Shown: positions 52,546-62,189 of the stretch, one piece after another
How the letters are laid out: every line of letters begins with the position of its first letter
How positions within the stretch are numbered: position 1 is the first letter of the stretch
Assembly: GCA_963752755.1 (NCBI GenBank)
Contig: CAVVZJ010000003.1
Span: forward strand, 434,001 to 498,000
Reading direction: 5' to 3'
From: CAVVZJ01 sp963752755
GTDB taxonomy: Bacteria; Planctomycetota; Planctomycetia; Isosphaerales; Isosphaeraceae
DNA: 64,000 nt
Notes under the pieces: generated by a model
What the model saw: the letters and a program-made list of their open reading frames with translations, nothing else
Databases searched by the model: none
Told to the model about the DNA's origin: nothing
Made by a program: the position numbers and the translations under genes

Positions 52546-53667
52546 TCAGACCGCCAGCCCCTTCTGCCTGGCGAGCTGCTCGTAGAGAGTCGCGAACCGA
52601 TCAACCATCGTCGCCGATCGGAACTCCACCTCGACCCGCGCCCGACCCGCTTCCCCGAGCTGTCGCCGCAACTCCGGCTCGCGCACCAGCCGGCGCAAGG
52701 CCCGCGCCAGCTCCTTCGGGCTGCGTGGCGGAACGAGCAAACCGCTGACGCCGTCGGCGACCACTTCCGTCGTCCCCGGCGCCGCGGTCGCCACCACCGG
52801 TTTGCGGAACCGCATCGCCTCCAGTACCACGTTCGGCAAGCCTTCGTACAGGCTCGGCAAGACCAGAACGTCCGCCGCCGCCAGCAAACGTGGCACGTCC
52901 TCCCGATGACCCAGGAACCGGACCCGCCCGCTTCCCAGCAGCTCGAACGAGCGGGCCAGGTCTTCGAGCCGGCCGCGCAACGGCCCATCCCCCGCGATCC
53001 AGGTCACGACCCCCGGCTCGATGTGCTGCATCAGGTCGAGCGCCTTGAGCAGGTCATCCACCCGCTTCTGCTCGGCCAGTCGCCCCGCGAAGAAGAGCAG
53101 GGGGGCATCCGCCGCCGTGCCCAGCTCGCGACGGACCGCCGCCGCGTCGATCGCCGGCGGCTCCTCGGCGCCGATCCCCGACGGGATCACCGCCAGCTTC
53201 GCCTCCGGGATGCCCGCCGACCGGTAGAAGTCGGCCACCGCCTGCGAGTTGCCGACCACGCGGTCGGTCCACCTCGCGAGGAACCGGTCGATCGCCAGTT
53301 GCCTCCGCCCTTTCCAGAGATCGACGGCCATCTCCGCCGTCACCACCACCGGCACCCCCGCCCGGTGCGCCGCGATCCGACCATAGACGTCCGCCGCGAA
53401 GATCCAGGTTTGCACCACATCGAACTTCCTGGCTTTCATCCACCGCGTCAGCCGCCCGAGCGCAAACGGATCGACCTTCCATCGCTTGCCGATGAGTGTC
53501 ACCGGCACGCCCGCCCGCTTCAGCTCGCCTTCCAGCGGTCCGAGCCGCGTCAGGGCCGCCACCTCGACGCGGAACCGCTCCCGCGGCAGGTCCGTCGCCA
53601 GCAGCACCATCTGCTTCTCGGCCCCCGAGCGGTCGAGCGTCGGGATCAGTTGCAGGACGTTGAGCAC
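52546..53667 (-). CDS. GT4-family glycosyltransferase
   Basis: A 373-residue protein with the GT-B fold pattern. The N-terminal domain begins MLNVLQLIPTLDRSGAEKQM (the GGAE-type acceptor loop). The nucleotide-sugar domain contains VIPSGIGAEEPP, LFFAGRLAEQKRVDDLLKAL, VTWIAGDGPLRGRLEDLA, RVRFLGHREDVPRLLAAADV and the E-x7-E motif PSLYEGLPNVVLEAMRFRKP. This is a retaining GT4 enzyme of the kind that transfers sugars to lipid-linked or polysaccharide acceptors in the cytoplasm. The gene is intact. No other polysaccharide genes are next to it, so the product is unknown. It is followed upstream on the same strand by the Bax-inhibitor gene. Confidence 0.9.
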   Translation of the reverse strand: MLNVLQLIPTLDRSGAEKQMVLLATDLPRERFRVEVAALTRLGPLEGELKRAGVPVTLIGKRWKVDPFALGRLTRWMKARKFDVVQTWIFAADVYGRIAAHRAGVPVVVTAEMAVDLWKGRRQLAIDRFLARWTDRVVGNSQAVADFYRSAGIPEAKLAVIPSGIGAEEPPAIDAAAVRRELGTAADAPLLFFAGRLAEQKRVDDLLKALDLMQHIEPGVVTWIAGDGPLRGRLEDLARSFELLGSGRVRFLGHREDVPRLLAAADVLVLPSLYEGLPNVVLEAMRFRKPVVATAAPGTTEVVADGVSGLLVPPRSPKELARALRRLVREPELRRQLGEAGRARVEVEFRSATMVDRFATLYEQLARQKGLAV

Positions 53668-53698
53668 CGCCAGACCCTACAAAAGTCGGGCGTGGGCC

Positions 53699-53745
53699 GC
53701 ACGCCGTCTTCCTCCCGACATGGGATCGGAGAAAAGACGGCGTGC
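53699..53745 (-). terminator. Hairpin between the Bax-inhibitor and glycosyltransferase genes
   Basis: A 12-bp perfect stem (GCACGCCGTCTT at 53699-53710 pairing with AAGACGGCGTGC at 53734-53745) encloses a 23-base loop that can itself pair partly. It lies 34 bases past the stop of the minus-strand Bax-inhibitor gene. There is no clear T-run after it, so termination is likely but not certain. Confidence 0.45.
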
Positions 53746-53778
53746 GACTCACGCCCTCCCGGTTCAAACAATTCCGCC

Positions 53779-54552
53779 TCAATCCCGATTCGACTGCAAC
53801 TTCGCCAGCAGCCGGAGGATCTCCAGGTACAGCCAGATCAAGGTGACCATCAGCCCAAACGCGCCGTACCACTCCATCGACTTCGGTGCCCCGCGGCGCG
53901 ACTGCGTCTCGATGAAGTCAAAATCGAGCAGCAGGTTGAACGCCGCCAGCCCGACCACGAACACGCTGAACCCGATCCCGATCGGCCCGGACGAATGGAT
54001 GTACGGCACATGCATGCCAAACATGTTCAGCAGCATGCTCACGATGTACACCAGGGCCACCGCCCCCGTCGCCCCGACGATGATCCGGGTGAGCTGATCC
54101 GTCACCCGGATCGTCCGCGTGCTGTAGAGCACCAGCATCACGAACAACGTCGCGAACGTCAGCCCGACCGCCTGGAACGCGATCCCTTGACCATACATCT
54201 TCTCGAAGATGTTTGAGATCGCCCCGAGGAAGAACCCCTCGGCGGCGGCATACAGGGGCGACGTGTACGGCGCCCAGGTCGGCCGAAAAATCGTCGCCAG
54301 CGCGACGACCATGCCGACAATCATCGAGCCCACCAGCAGACCGCGGCTGATCGTGCCGTTCTCCACCTGCGACCACGAGATCGCGGCGCAGATCGTCAGC
54401 ACGACGAGCAAGGCCAGCGCCTTGTAGGCCGTGCCCGCCACGGTCATCGTCGAGACCCGCCGATCGGCGTGGGCCCAGTCGTCAAAGATCGTTCCGGAGG
54501 CCGCCCGGAACGCCGGGTTGCCGGTCTTCGTGTTGCCGAAAATGCTGCTCAC
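53779..54552 (-). CDS. Bax inhibitor-1/YccA family membrane protein
   Basis: A 257-residue protein from GTG 54552, which has GGGAG eight bases upstream; a longer frame to 54633 has no such site. The N-terminus SSIFGNTKTGNPAF matches the start typical of this family (NPxF). Seven hydrophobic helices follow, for example ALALLVVLTICAAISWSQ, GLLVGSMIVGMVVALATI, FQAVGLTFATLFVMLVLYST and GIGFSVFVVGLAAFNLLLDF. The conserved acidic pair DFDFIE near the end is the region linked to cation (Ca2+) conductance in YetJ-like members. Its role in planctomycetes is unknown. The gene is intact. Confidence 0.9.
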   Translation of the reverse strand: MSSIFGNTKTGNPAFRAASGTIFDDWAHADRRVSTMTVAGTAYKALALLVVLTICAAISWSQVENGTISRGLLVGSMIVGMVVALATIFRPTWAPYTSPLYAAAEGFFLGAISNIFEKMYGQGIAFQAVGLTFATLFVMLVLYSTRTIRVTDQLTRIIVGATGAVALVYIVSMLLNMFGMHVPYIHSSGPIGIGFSVFVVGLAAFNLLLDFDFIETQSRRGAPKSMEWYGAFGLMVTLIWLYLEILRLLAKLQSNRD

Positions 54553-54729
54553 GATCGCGTCTCCCTCGAACACCACTGGGGGGGATTCCCCGGCCTCCCG
54601 CCCGACTCCGGGCGGCAGCCGAATGCACCGCATCCCTGCTCGGTCATCCTTCTACTATAGTCTTTCCCGCCCCTTTGATCGAGCGTGACCGCAACCATCC
54701 CGCGCCCCAGGTTTCCGCTATCACGATTT

Positions 54730-56394
54730 CTACGTCGCCGACGGCCGCTGGTTCGCTCGCTCCGGCCGCCGCTTCCAGACCCGCATCGGCCCGTCCGGGT
54801 CGTCGAAGTCCAGCTGATACCAGCGCCCGGTGATCGCGTCGAGCCGCTCGTCGCGACCACGGACCACCAGCACATCGATCTCGCCGTGGTGCTCCGCCAG
54901 CAACCGTTCCCACAAGTCCGCTCGCAGATCGGCGTCCGTCGGGTCATCCCGGATCGACACCGCCTCGAACGCCAGTACCGGCGGGTGCGGCACCCCCGGC
55001 CGCACCTGCACCGGGAAGTAGTAGAAGGCCGTCTCGTAGTTGCTCCAGACGATGTTGCCCGTCCCCAATCCCAGCATCGTATCCAGATGCAATAGCGGGT
55101 TGACCCGATACTCACCCCGCAGGTCGATCAGCAAGGCCCCCAGCTTCAATCCCCGCCCCACATGCGGCTTGACCCGCAGGAACTCCTCCACCTTCCGGTT
55201 CGACTCCAGCGCGTAATCCCAGACGAACCCACTCTGCACCGCCACCGCCACTCCCAGTGCCATCGTTCCCAGCCGGGCCAGCCAGCGCGAGCCCGACGGA
55301 TCGAACAGCGGCACGACCGCCACCAGTCCCAGCAAGAAGACCCGCTGCGCCAGGTAAAACCCGTGTGTCGGCCCCAGTGTATCCGGCGACCCCAGCCCGC
55401 CCACCAGCAGCAAGGCCGCCAGCAAGGCCCACCCCCGCCGCTCGTTCAACGTCGAGGGCCGCTCCCTCTCCGAACTCCCCAACACACCCGACGCCACCAG
55501 CGCCAGCACGGCCAGCCCGACCCAAAGCATCGGGTTCAGCAGCGCGAACGCCGCCGATCGCGTCGGCACGAACGGCAAGGCCGACTTGCTCCCGAGCGTC
55601 AGCGGATCGACCCAGCCCAGTTGTTCCCGCCACGACGCCAGCGACCTGGCATCCTTCAGGTTTTCCCAGACCGGCCAGATCGCCCCCCCCGACCGCATCA
55701 GGTTCCGATAGACCAGCCCCAGCGGCACCAGCGGCGCGAAGCTCGCCAACGTCCAGGCCAGCCGCCTCCCGACCCGCTCTCCCGGCGAGGCCACCGCCAG
55801 CACCAGCAGGCCCAGGCACGTCAGGCCCAGGCTGATCGGATGGCAGAAATACCCCAGCACCAGCAACGCACCCAGTCCCGCCACCCGCGCCAGCCCGAGC
55901 CGTTCCCGACCCGACCACCAGACACCCAGCGTCAACGCATACAGCGCCGACCCCAGCAAGAAACTGGCGAACCCGAACAGCCACGTCAGGTTCATCCCCA
56001 GCAAGGCCGCCAGCAAGGCCGAAGCCGCCAGACCCCGTCCCCCCGCCACCCTCCACCTCAGCCAGACGACCGACCCCGCGAACCCGACCAGCGTCAGCGC
56101 CATCATCGCCCGATCCGCCACGCCCGCCGGCAGGACGCTCAAGAGCCCCATCAACGTCAGGTGCCCCGCCCAGTTCGGCAGCGGCTCCCATCGCACCTCG
56201 TACACGTCCCGGAACGGCGATTCCGTCGTCAAGGACGCCCGCAAGACCTCCGCATTATAAACATGCGCCGGCCCGTCCTGCGTGACGAATCCCCTCACTC
56301 CCCCCACCGCCGCCAGCGCCGGCCCCAGCGCGACCACCAGGACCACCACGCCCCATCCCGTCCCCGTCGACGCCCCGCGAGCCGCCTCCTCCAT
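54730..56394 (-). CDS. Polytopic membrane protein of unknown function
   Basis: About 554 residues from ATG 56394 (MEEAARGAST); ATG 56427 is an alternative eleven codons earlier. There are about ten or eleven hydrophobic helices (for example WGVVVLVVALGPALAAVGGV, ASALLAALLGMNLTWLFGFA, WALLAALLLVGGLGS). They are followed by a soluble C-terminal domain of some 150 residues. The first periplasmic loop contains VTQDGPAHVYNAEVLR, an acidic motif after helix 1 that recalls the D/E-rich first loop of GT-C glycosyltransferases. I do not recognise the family, and a glycosyltransferase role is only a guess. The gene is intact and 177 bases from its neighbour. Confidence 0.7.
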   Translation of the reverse strand: MEEAARGASTGTGWGVVVLVVALGPALAAVGGVRGFVTQDGPAHVYNAEVLRASLTTESPFRDVYEVRWEPLPNWAGHLTLMGLLSVLPAGVADRAMMALTLVGFAGSVVWLRWRVAGGRGLAASALLAALLGMNLTWLFGFASFLLGSALYALTLGVWWSGRERLGLARVAGLGALLVLGYFCHPISLGLTCLGLLVLAVASPGERVGRRLAWTLASFAPLVPLGLVYRNLMRSGGAIWPVWENLKDARSLASWREQLGWVDPLTLGSKSALPFVPTRSAAFALLNPMLWVGLAVLALVASGVLGSSERERPSTLNERRGWALLAALLLVGGLGSPDTLGPTHGFYLAQRVFLLGLVAVVPLFDPSGSRWLARLGTMALGVAVAVQSGFVWDYALESNRKVEEFLRVKPHVGRGLKLGALLIDLRGEYRVNPLLHLDTMLGLGTGNIVWSNYETAFYYFPVQVRPGVPHPPVLAFEAVSIRDDPTDADLRADLWERLLAEHHGEIDVLVVRGRDERLDAITGRWYQLDFDDPDGPMRVWKRRPERANQRPSAT

Positions 56395-56815
56395 CCCCTC
56401 ACTCCACCATTCGCCATCGATCGTCAATCATCGACCATCCCCGCGAAAAAACCAGGCCCGGCCCCCCGAATGGCGGCTCCCCGAAAGCGTCCTGGATTCC
56501 GACTCTGTCGTAATCCGAGGGTCCGCGATCCGGAATCCGCAATCCCGAGGGCCGGGCACGGGTGCGTAACAACAGGACAGACGACCGCCAAACGCCCCCT
56601 TTGGAGTCGGGGAATCGTGTCGAGTCGCAGCCGCTTGAAGTGCGGCAAGGTCCAAAATCACGCTGCAAACCGACGCCGGGCAACAAGGGGCCCGGCCTGG
56701 CGTTGAGGGAAGTATAGCCGATCGCCGGCCATCCGGCTTGAGAAAAAATCAGAAAACCGGTCGCTCGGCAGTCGGGATGGTCCGACCCGCGGCCGTCACC
56801 CCTGCCGGACGATCC
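56395..56815. other. Intergenic stretch without a recognisable gene
   Basis: Short overlapping frames exist on the minus strand but none has a ribosome site or a recognisable protein. The part 56505-56560 holds short near-repeats of the type GATCCGGAATCCGCAATCCC. The promoter of the membrane-protein gene should lie close to 56400. Confidence 0.4.
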
Positions 56816-57253
56816 TTACTGGAGCGTGAAATCGATCGGCTTGCCGTCCTTCTCCACCACCGCCTCCAGGCCGGAAGTCTGGATGTCCGCGTACTTCTTC
56901 GGGATCAGGTCCTTGGGTTTCTGATAACCGGGCGAGGAACCCGGCATCAGGGTCGGGTCGGCCGTGTCAGCGACGATCTTGACCCGGTGGTGGCCCTCTA
57001 CCGCACCGTCGCCCGACTCGAACGTCGAGAGCGTGTAGGTTCCGTCCGGCTGGATCTCACCGGTCGACGACTGCCCCTCGTCCGAGAGGAACGTGATCGT
57101 CCCCTTCGTCAGCGGCTGACCCTGATACATCACCTTGCCCGTGACCGGGAAGGTCTCCGGCAGTTCCGGGTCCGAACTACAGCCCCACAACACGGCCAGG
57201 GCCAGGGGCAAGATCGAGAGACCGACAACCAGGCGCAGCAGGCCCTTGGACAT
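56816..57253 (-). CDS. Lipoprotein with carboxypeptidase-regulatory-like fold
   Basis: A 145-residue protein from ATG 57253 (an earlier start at 57271 is possible). The signal peptide ends in a lipobox (LALAVLWGCSSD), so it is anchored by a lipid. The mature part TFPVTGKVMYQGQPLTKGTI, STGEIQPDGTYTLSTFESGD and VEGHHRVKIVAD is the beta-sandwich typical of the many planctomycete small lipoproteins found beside DUF1559 genes. Here too the DUF1559 gene lies just upstream, 116 bases away on the same strand. The pair is probably co-transcribed; the function is unknown. Confidence 0.8.
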   Translation of the reverse strand: MSKGLLRLVVGLSILPLALAVLWGCSSDPELPETFPVTGKVMYQGQPLTKGTITFLSDEGQSSTGEIQPDGTYTLSTFESGDGAVEGHHRVKIVADTADPTLMPGSSPGYQKPKDLIPKKYADIQTSGLEAVVEKDGKPIDFTLQ

Positions 57254-57368
57254 CGCAAGCAAACTCCGCAAAGGTCAAGCTTCCATCAGGGAAAAAGGCT
57301 CGGCAGCCTCGCCGAAGCGAACGGCCACCGAGCCGAGAATCAACACGCACGCCAGCCGCACCCCCGGC

Positions 57369-58307
<939 letters not shown>

Positions 58308-58529
58308 GTATAAGAGGAAGAGAAAGAGTGGCACCTGGGATCGTCGGCGGTCGTTGCAACCGCGTCTCGACGTTGCACGAAATATCCCAACGTATCTTCT
58401 ATGGGAGAACCAACTCACGGTCAAGAAAAATCCAAGCAACCTTCATGGCTCATCCACGTTGCCGTTGATCGGTTGTCAAACAATTGACGCCTGGGTATAG
58501 GCCCCGTTCTCGGCGCGTCGAAACGCAAA

Positions 58530-58567
58530 CGACGAAGGGGGGACGCTTTTGCGCCCCCCCTTCGTCG
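58530..58567 (-). terminator. Strong hairpin after the poly-Gly surface protein gene
   Basis: A 13-bp perfect stem (CGACGAAGGGGGG with its complement) is extended by an inner CGC-TTTT-GCG stem-loop. On the minus strand it begins 25 bases after the stop codon at 58593 and is followed by TTTGCGTTT. It has the form and place of a factor-independent terminator, although the T-run is broken. Confidence 0.7.
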
Positions 58568-58592
58568 GAATCCGCTCGTGCCGGATATCGGT

Positions 58593-59486
58593 TCACACAT
58601 TGAGGCTGTTGATGGTCGAGACGATCTGGTTGGCCTTCGCCGTGAGGGCGTTGCCGTGGTTGCCCGGACTGGAGAGCAGATGATCGACGTTGTACAGCAG
58701 ATTCCCCAGCAAGCCGCCGCCTTGCTGCGCGTACACGTCGAGGCAAATCGCGCTGGTCTGAACGTCCAGCCCGAGGACATTGAGATGGAGCCCGTCGAGA
58801 TGCAAGTTCACGAGGTCGGCGGTATTCGCGGCCTGGCTGCCACCACCACCACCACCACCACCACCGCCGCCGCCGCCACCGCCACTCCCCAGCAGGTTGC
58901 CGACGACGCCGTTGAGCACATCCGTCAGGGCGCTCGTGACGTCACCGGTTTGACTCCCCAGGTTCAGCAGCCCGCCGTTGCTGTTCAGGAGGTTGCTCAC
59001 CGAGCAGAGCAGGTCGCCGAGCAGGCCGCCGCCGGTCTGGGTCGACGGGATCGCGGTGACGTCCACCGTCACCGGCCCGTTGTTGCAATTATCAAGCTGG
59101 ACGTGCAGGCCCAGGAGGTTGAGGTCCGGGATCTGGAGGCTGAGGTGGAGGATCGGGCACCCATCGCTGGTCTGGCCCGTGCTGGTCAAATTGACCGAGA
59201 AGGGGATGTTGTTCAGATTGAAATTCTGCCCGAGCACCTGGCCAGCCAGGTTGAGCGTTCCAGTGAGCTGGTTGGCCGCCGAGACCGCCAGGTTCGAAAC
59301 GTTCAGGCCCGTGAGATTCAGCAGGTTCTGCGACGCCGCCGCCACCTCCGCGCCGGGGGCGCCGTGGGAGAGCACGACGCGCTCTTCCAGGCCCTCCAGA
59401 TAGGGCTGGCATGCCGGGTTGAACTGACGGGGACGGCGACGGTGCGCCATGCGATCGCGACGGCTCCATAAGCTCGTCAGATTCAT
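58593..59486 (-). CDS. Exported protein with poly-Gly linker between duplicated halves
   Basis: A 297-residue protein from ATG 59486, preceded by AAAAGGAGAG; the longer frame to 59696 lacks such a site. The N-terminus has a basic stretch and PYLEGLEERVVLSHG, the LExLExRxxLS motif that marks exported surface proteins in planctomycetes. The rest is rich in Leu, Asn and Gly. Two related segments occur: GGGLLGDLLCSVSNLLNSNG before and GGGLLGNLLYNVDHLLSSPG after a run of 15 or more glycines (about residues 215-231). Each is preceded by a DV(T/Y)A strand. The layout suggests duplicated domains joined by a flexible poly-Gly linker. Function unknown; a hairpin terminator follows. Confidence 0.8.
   Translation of the reverse strand: MNLTSLWSRRDRMAHRRRPRQFNPACQPYLEGLEERVVLSHGAPGAEVAAASQNLLNLTGLNVSNLAVSAANQLTGTLNLAGQVLGQNFNLNNIPFSVNLTSTGQTSDGCPILHLSLQIPDLNLLGLHVQLDNCNNGPVTVDVTAIPSTQTGGGLLGDLLCSVSNLLNSNGGLLNLGSQTGDVTSALTDVLNGVVGNLLGSGGGGGGGGGGGGGGGSQAANTADLVNLHLDGLHLNVLGLDVQTSAICLDVYAQQGGGLLGNLLYNVDHLLSSPGNHGNALTAKANQIVSTINSLNV
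58846..58883 (+). repeat. Triplet microsatellite (CCA/CCG) encoding poly-Gly
   Basis: A run of CCA units grading into CCG/GCC triplets. Read on the minus strand it is GGN repeated, encoding the poly-Gly stretch of the surface protein. Such a run can change length by slippage without breaking the frame. Confidence 0.75.
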
Positions 59487-60540
59487 CGTGAGTCTCTCCT
59501 TTTGAAGTGAAGATGCGATGGGTTGCCCTGCTTCGGTGAGGTCGAGTCGCACAGAGAACACCTCCCATCGGCCGGAGCACGACCGACCGACGGACTCCAG
59601 GGCCGCACGCGGCACGGCGACAGTGCTCTGGCCCGGTCGAGCCGGGAACCCGAGACACGTCTTCACGTGACGAACGCACCCCTCCCGTCCCAACACGGCG
59701 CGGGCCGGCTAGGCCGGCCTGGCACGTCCAGGCCGTTGGCTTGTGCGACAGCTTCTCCGCATTCCGACGCCGGGACGCCGGAAGACGTCGCTATCTCCTC
59801 TACGTGGTGTCGCTGATGATGGGGATTCGGCCCCCTCGCACGAGGCCGTTCGGTTCCTCCCGCGGCCAGCGGGGGCCTCCCGTCGCCTCCTCCGACGGGT
59901 CAAAGGCGGTGGCCCATCAGGCAACCAACGTGCCATTCCCCACGACTTTCACAAGAATCCGCTCAACCTTGCATCTCTTGGGCGTGCTGATACCCATGCG
60001 CTGGCAAGATGAAAAGGATAGGCCGGGCGAAGACCCGCCGCGGGCCGGCCGGAAGGAGCCCCCAACATCCCTCCAGGAAGCAATCGCGAAGGCGAATGCG
60101 CGCCGATATGACTCGACGTGCCCACCCACCCAGGATTTCTAGATTCCATTTTTTGCCGACATCAACACAAATCGTAATCGTTCAGCCGAATCCGGTGATG
60201 GCCGCAATCGGCGGAATGGTTACGTGAAGTCATTTCCGCAAGCAGGCCACCAAAAAATGCTTGCTCGCGAGTCCACACGCAGCTAGCGTTGCTTTGGCGA
60301 AACAGCGCCGGGTGACGCGGTTGACCCCTCCCGGGGAAGTCGGTCCAACGGCGCCTGGCCTCGGGTCAGCTTGGAGCGGAAACCGGTCCACGTCGCTCCC
60401 TGGAGAAAAAATCCGAGAAACTACGATTGTCTCTCCCCCAAACTTCGATAGTGAAGTTGATTGGCGCGTCGCTGTCCGCCGCGCCCGGGTCCGCGACAAC
60501 CTTCGTTCCTGCCATCCCTTGACGATGAGGGCCCCCGACG
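59487..60540. other. Intergenic region without a convincing gene
   Basis: About 1 kb between divergent genes. The best frame (59741-60142, plus strand) has no ribosome site, biased Arg/Pro composition and no recognisable motif. The segments near 59930-60010 and 60130-60260 are noticeably lower in GC and may hold the promoters of the flanking genes. No RNA gene or repeat was identified. Confidence 0.45.
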
Positions 60541-62004
60541 ATGAACCCGCCACCCAGCCCGCAGGATTCCCCGACGCCCCCGCCGATCGACCCCTTGAGC
60601 CCCGAGGCACTCGCCCGGATCGGCCTCAAACTGCCGGGCCAGGCCACCGGGCCGAAGACCGCCGCCGGCAAGGCCAGGAGCCGGGCCAACGCGGTCAAGC
60701 ATGGCCTGCGATGCCGGGTCGTCGAGCCGCCGGGACCCTCCGAGCGCCAGGCCATTTCCGCGCGGATGGCGGCCTGGGAACGGTCGTTCCAGCCGGCGAA
60801 CGAGGCCGAGCAGTGGCTCGTGGCCTTCGCCGCGGCCGAGTCGGTGCGGCTCGATCGCTGCCGGGAACGGGAGATCGTCGCTTTGGACGAATCCGTCGCC
60901 GCCGCGGAGCGGGACTGGCTCCGGAAGCGACGAGCCTGGGCCCGTCGCGTCGGTTCCCGCCTGGAAGACCGGCCGGCGAAGGCCCACGCCCGGCTCACGC
61001 GCTCGGCCTTCGGCTGCGACTGGCTATTCGCCCGCTGGGACGAGCTGGCCGCCGACCTGGAAGTCCACGGCGGCTACTGGTCCCAGGACGACCTCTTCCG
61101 CGCCCTCCGCCTGCTCGGCCTCGACCCGGCCCGCATCCCGCCTCACGACCCGCGGGTCGGCCGCCTCTACCGCCTGCTGCTCGCCGCCCAGCCTGCGGCC
61201 GACCCGAACGCCGTGGACGCCTTCTTCGAGAAGGACACGACCGGCCTCGACGTCGATGCCCGCAAGGCCGAGGTCCGCCGCCTCCTCGGTTCCCGCCGCG
61301 AGGCCCGGCTCGATTTGCTCGCCTTCGTCCGCGACGAGCAGCAACGCCTCCGCGAACTCCGCCACGACCTCTGGACCCGCGTCGAGATCCCCGCCCTCGA
61401 AGCCGCCTGCGACCGCGCCCGCACCTTCGACGCCAGCCCCGAGGCCCAGCTCGCCCGCCGCTACGAGGCCTCCCACGCCCTCAGCCTCCACCGCGCCCTC
61501 AACGGCTTCTTCCGCACCCGCCGCGAGGCCGAACGCTTGACCGAGTCCGACGCCCCGCCATCGGCCTCACCCGCCCTCGCGGAGCCGGCTCCCAACCCAG
61601 CCCCGGCCCACGTCCCCGTCGTGGGCGGGGCGGCCCGCTCCTCGTCCCCATCGGCCTGTCTCCCTTCCGAGCCGCCTCCGACAGGCCCGCGCGGACAGGA
61701 GCCTGGCCCCCAGGACGTCCAGCCAACCGACCCCGCCGACGCCCCGCCCCCTCCCGATCACCCCGCGCCGAACGAACTTCAAAATAGACAAAGCTGCGAC
61801 GCAACTTCCCCACTGGCAACCATTTCCAAAGCCGCTCCCGGAACGCCCCAGGCGTCCCCTCCCCGTCTTGAAGCCGTCCCGGAATCGTCCCCGGCGCGTC
61901 CCGGAGACGTCCATGGACCGGCCAATCGCCCCGGAGAAAGCGTCACAACACACACCCTTGGCGCGAAATTCGCTCCAAACGCGTGGCCGGACCGGGACCG
62001 TTGA
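60541..62004 (+). CDS. Hypothetical protein with TGPKTxxGKxRSxxNAxKHGL motif
   Basis: A 487-residue frame from ATG 60541. Near residue 40 it has the motif TGPKTAAGKARSRANAVKHG then L, which I know from many small planctomycete and phage-associated proteins of unknown function. Residues 60-330 are strongly charged and probably helical, with long Arg/Glu/Ala stretches and conserved-looking aromatic spots (GYWSQDDLFRALRLLGLDPA). The last 150 residues are Pro/Ser/Ala-rich and low in complexity. They include the start of dispersed repeat copy 3 (HPAPNELQNRQ), so the original C-terminus may have ended earlier and been lengthened by the repeat. The function is unknown. Confidence 0.65.
   Translation: MNPPPSPQDSPTPPPIDPLSPEALARIGLKLPGQATGPKTAAGKARSRANAVKHGLRCRVVEPPGPSERQAISARMAAWERSFQPANEAEQWLVAFAAAESVRLDRCREREIVALDESVAAAERDWLRKRRAWARRVGSRLEDRPAKAHARLTRSAFGCDWLFARWDELAADLEVHGGYWSQDDLFRALRLLGLDPARIPPHDPRVGRLYRLLLAAQPAADPNAVDAFFEKDTTGLDVDARKAEVRRLLGSRREARLDLLAFVRDEQQRLRELRHDLWTRVEIPALEAACDRARTFDASPEAQLARRYEASHALSLHRALNGFFRTRREAERLTESDAPPSASPALAEPAPNPAPAHVPVVGGAARSSSPSACLPSEPPPTGPRGQEPGPQDVQPTDPADAPPPPDHPAPNELQNRQSCDATSPLATISKAAPGTPQASPPRLEAVPESSPARPGDVHGPANRPGESVTTHTLGAKFAPNAWPDRDR
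61765..61916 (+). repeat. Dispersed repeat, copy 3, inside a reading frame
   Basis: The head GCGCCGAACGAACTTCAAAA then TAGACAAAGC matches copies at 11191 and 11473 with one or two changes. It is followed by a low-GC spacer and a tail of CGTCCC-type units (GGCGTCCCCTCCCC, GCCGTCCCGGAATCGTCCCC, GGCGCGTCCCGGAGACGTCC). Same orientation as the other two copies, 50 kb away. It lies within the last 80 codons of the 60541 gene. Confidence 0.75.
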
Positions 62005-62189
62005 GATATCCTTGTCGAAGAAGCCCAAGATGGCCGATCGCCACGGACGACCCGACCGCGAACCCGAACCATCCGGCGAGCAGCAGGTTTCCCGGAACAC
62101 CATCCGACGGCCGGTAGCGCCGCCCGTTCCTCCCCCGGCACATCCGGAACGCGACTTCTCCTTGAATCCGCATCTTCGACGAGGCATCC

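Noticed and set aside
58846..58883. Short tandem repeat considered as a CRISPR-like array
   Set aside because: The unit is three bases with no spacers; it is a coding microsatellite for poly-Gly.
59741..60142. A 133-codon plus-strand frame as a possible small gene
   Set aside because: It has no ribosome site, biased Arg/Pro composition and no similarity that I can recognise; its length is expected by chance at this GC content.
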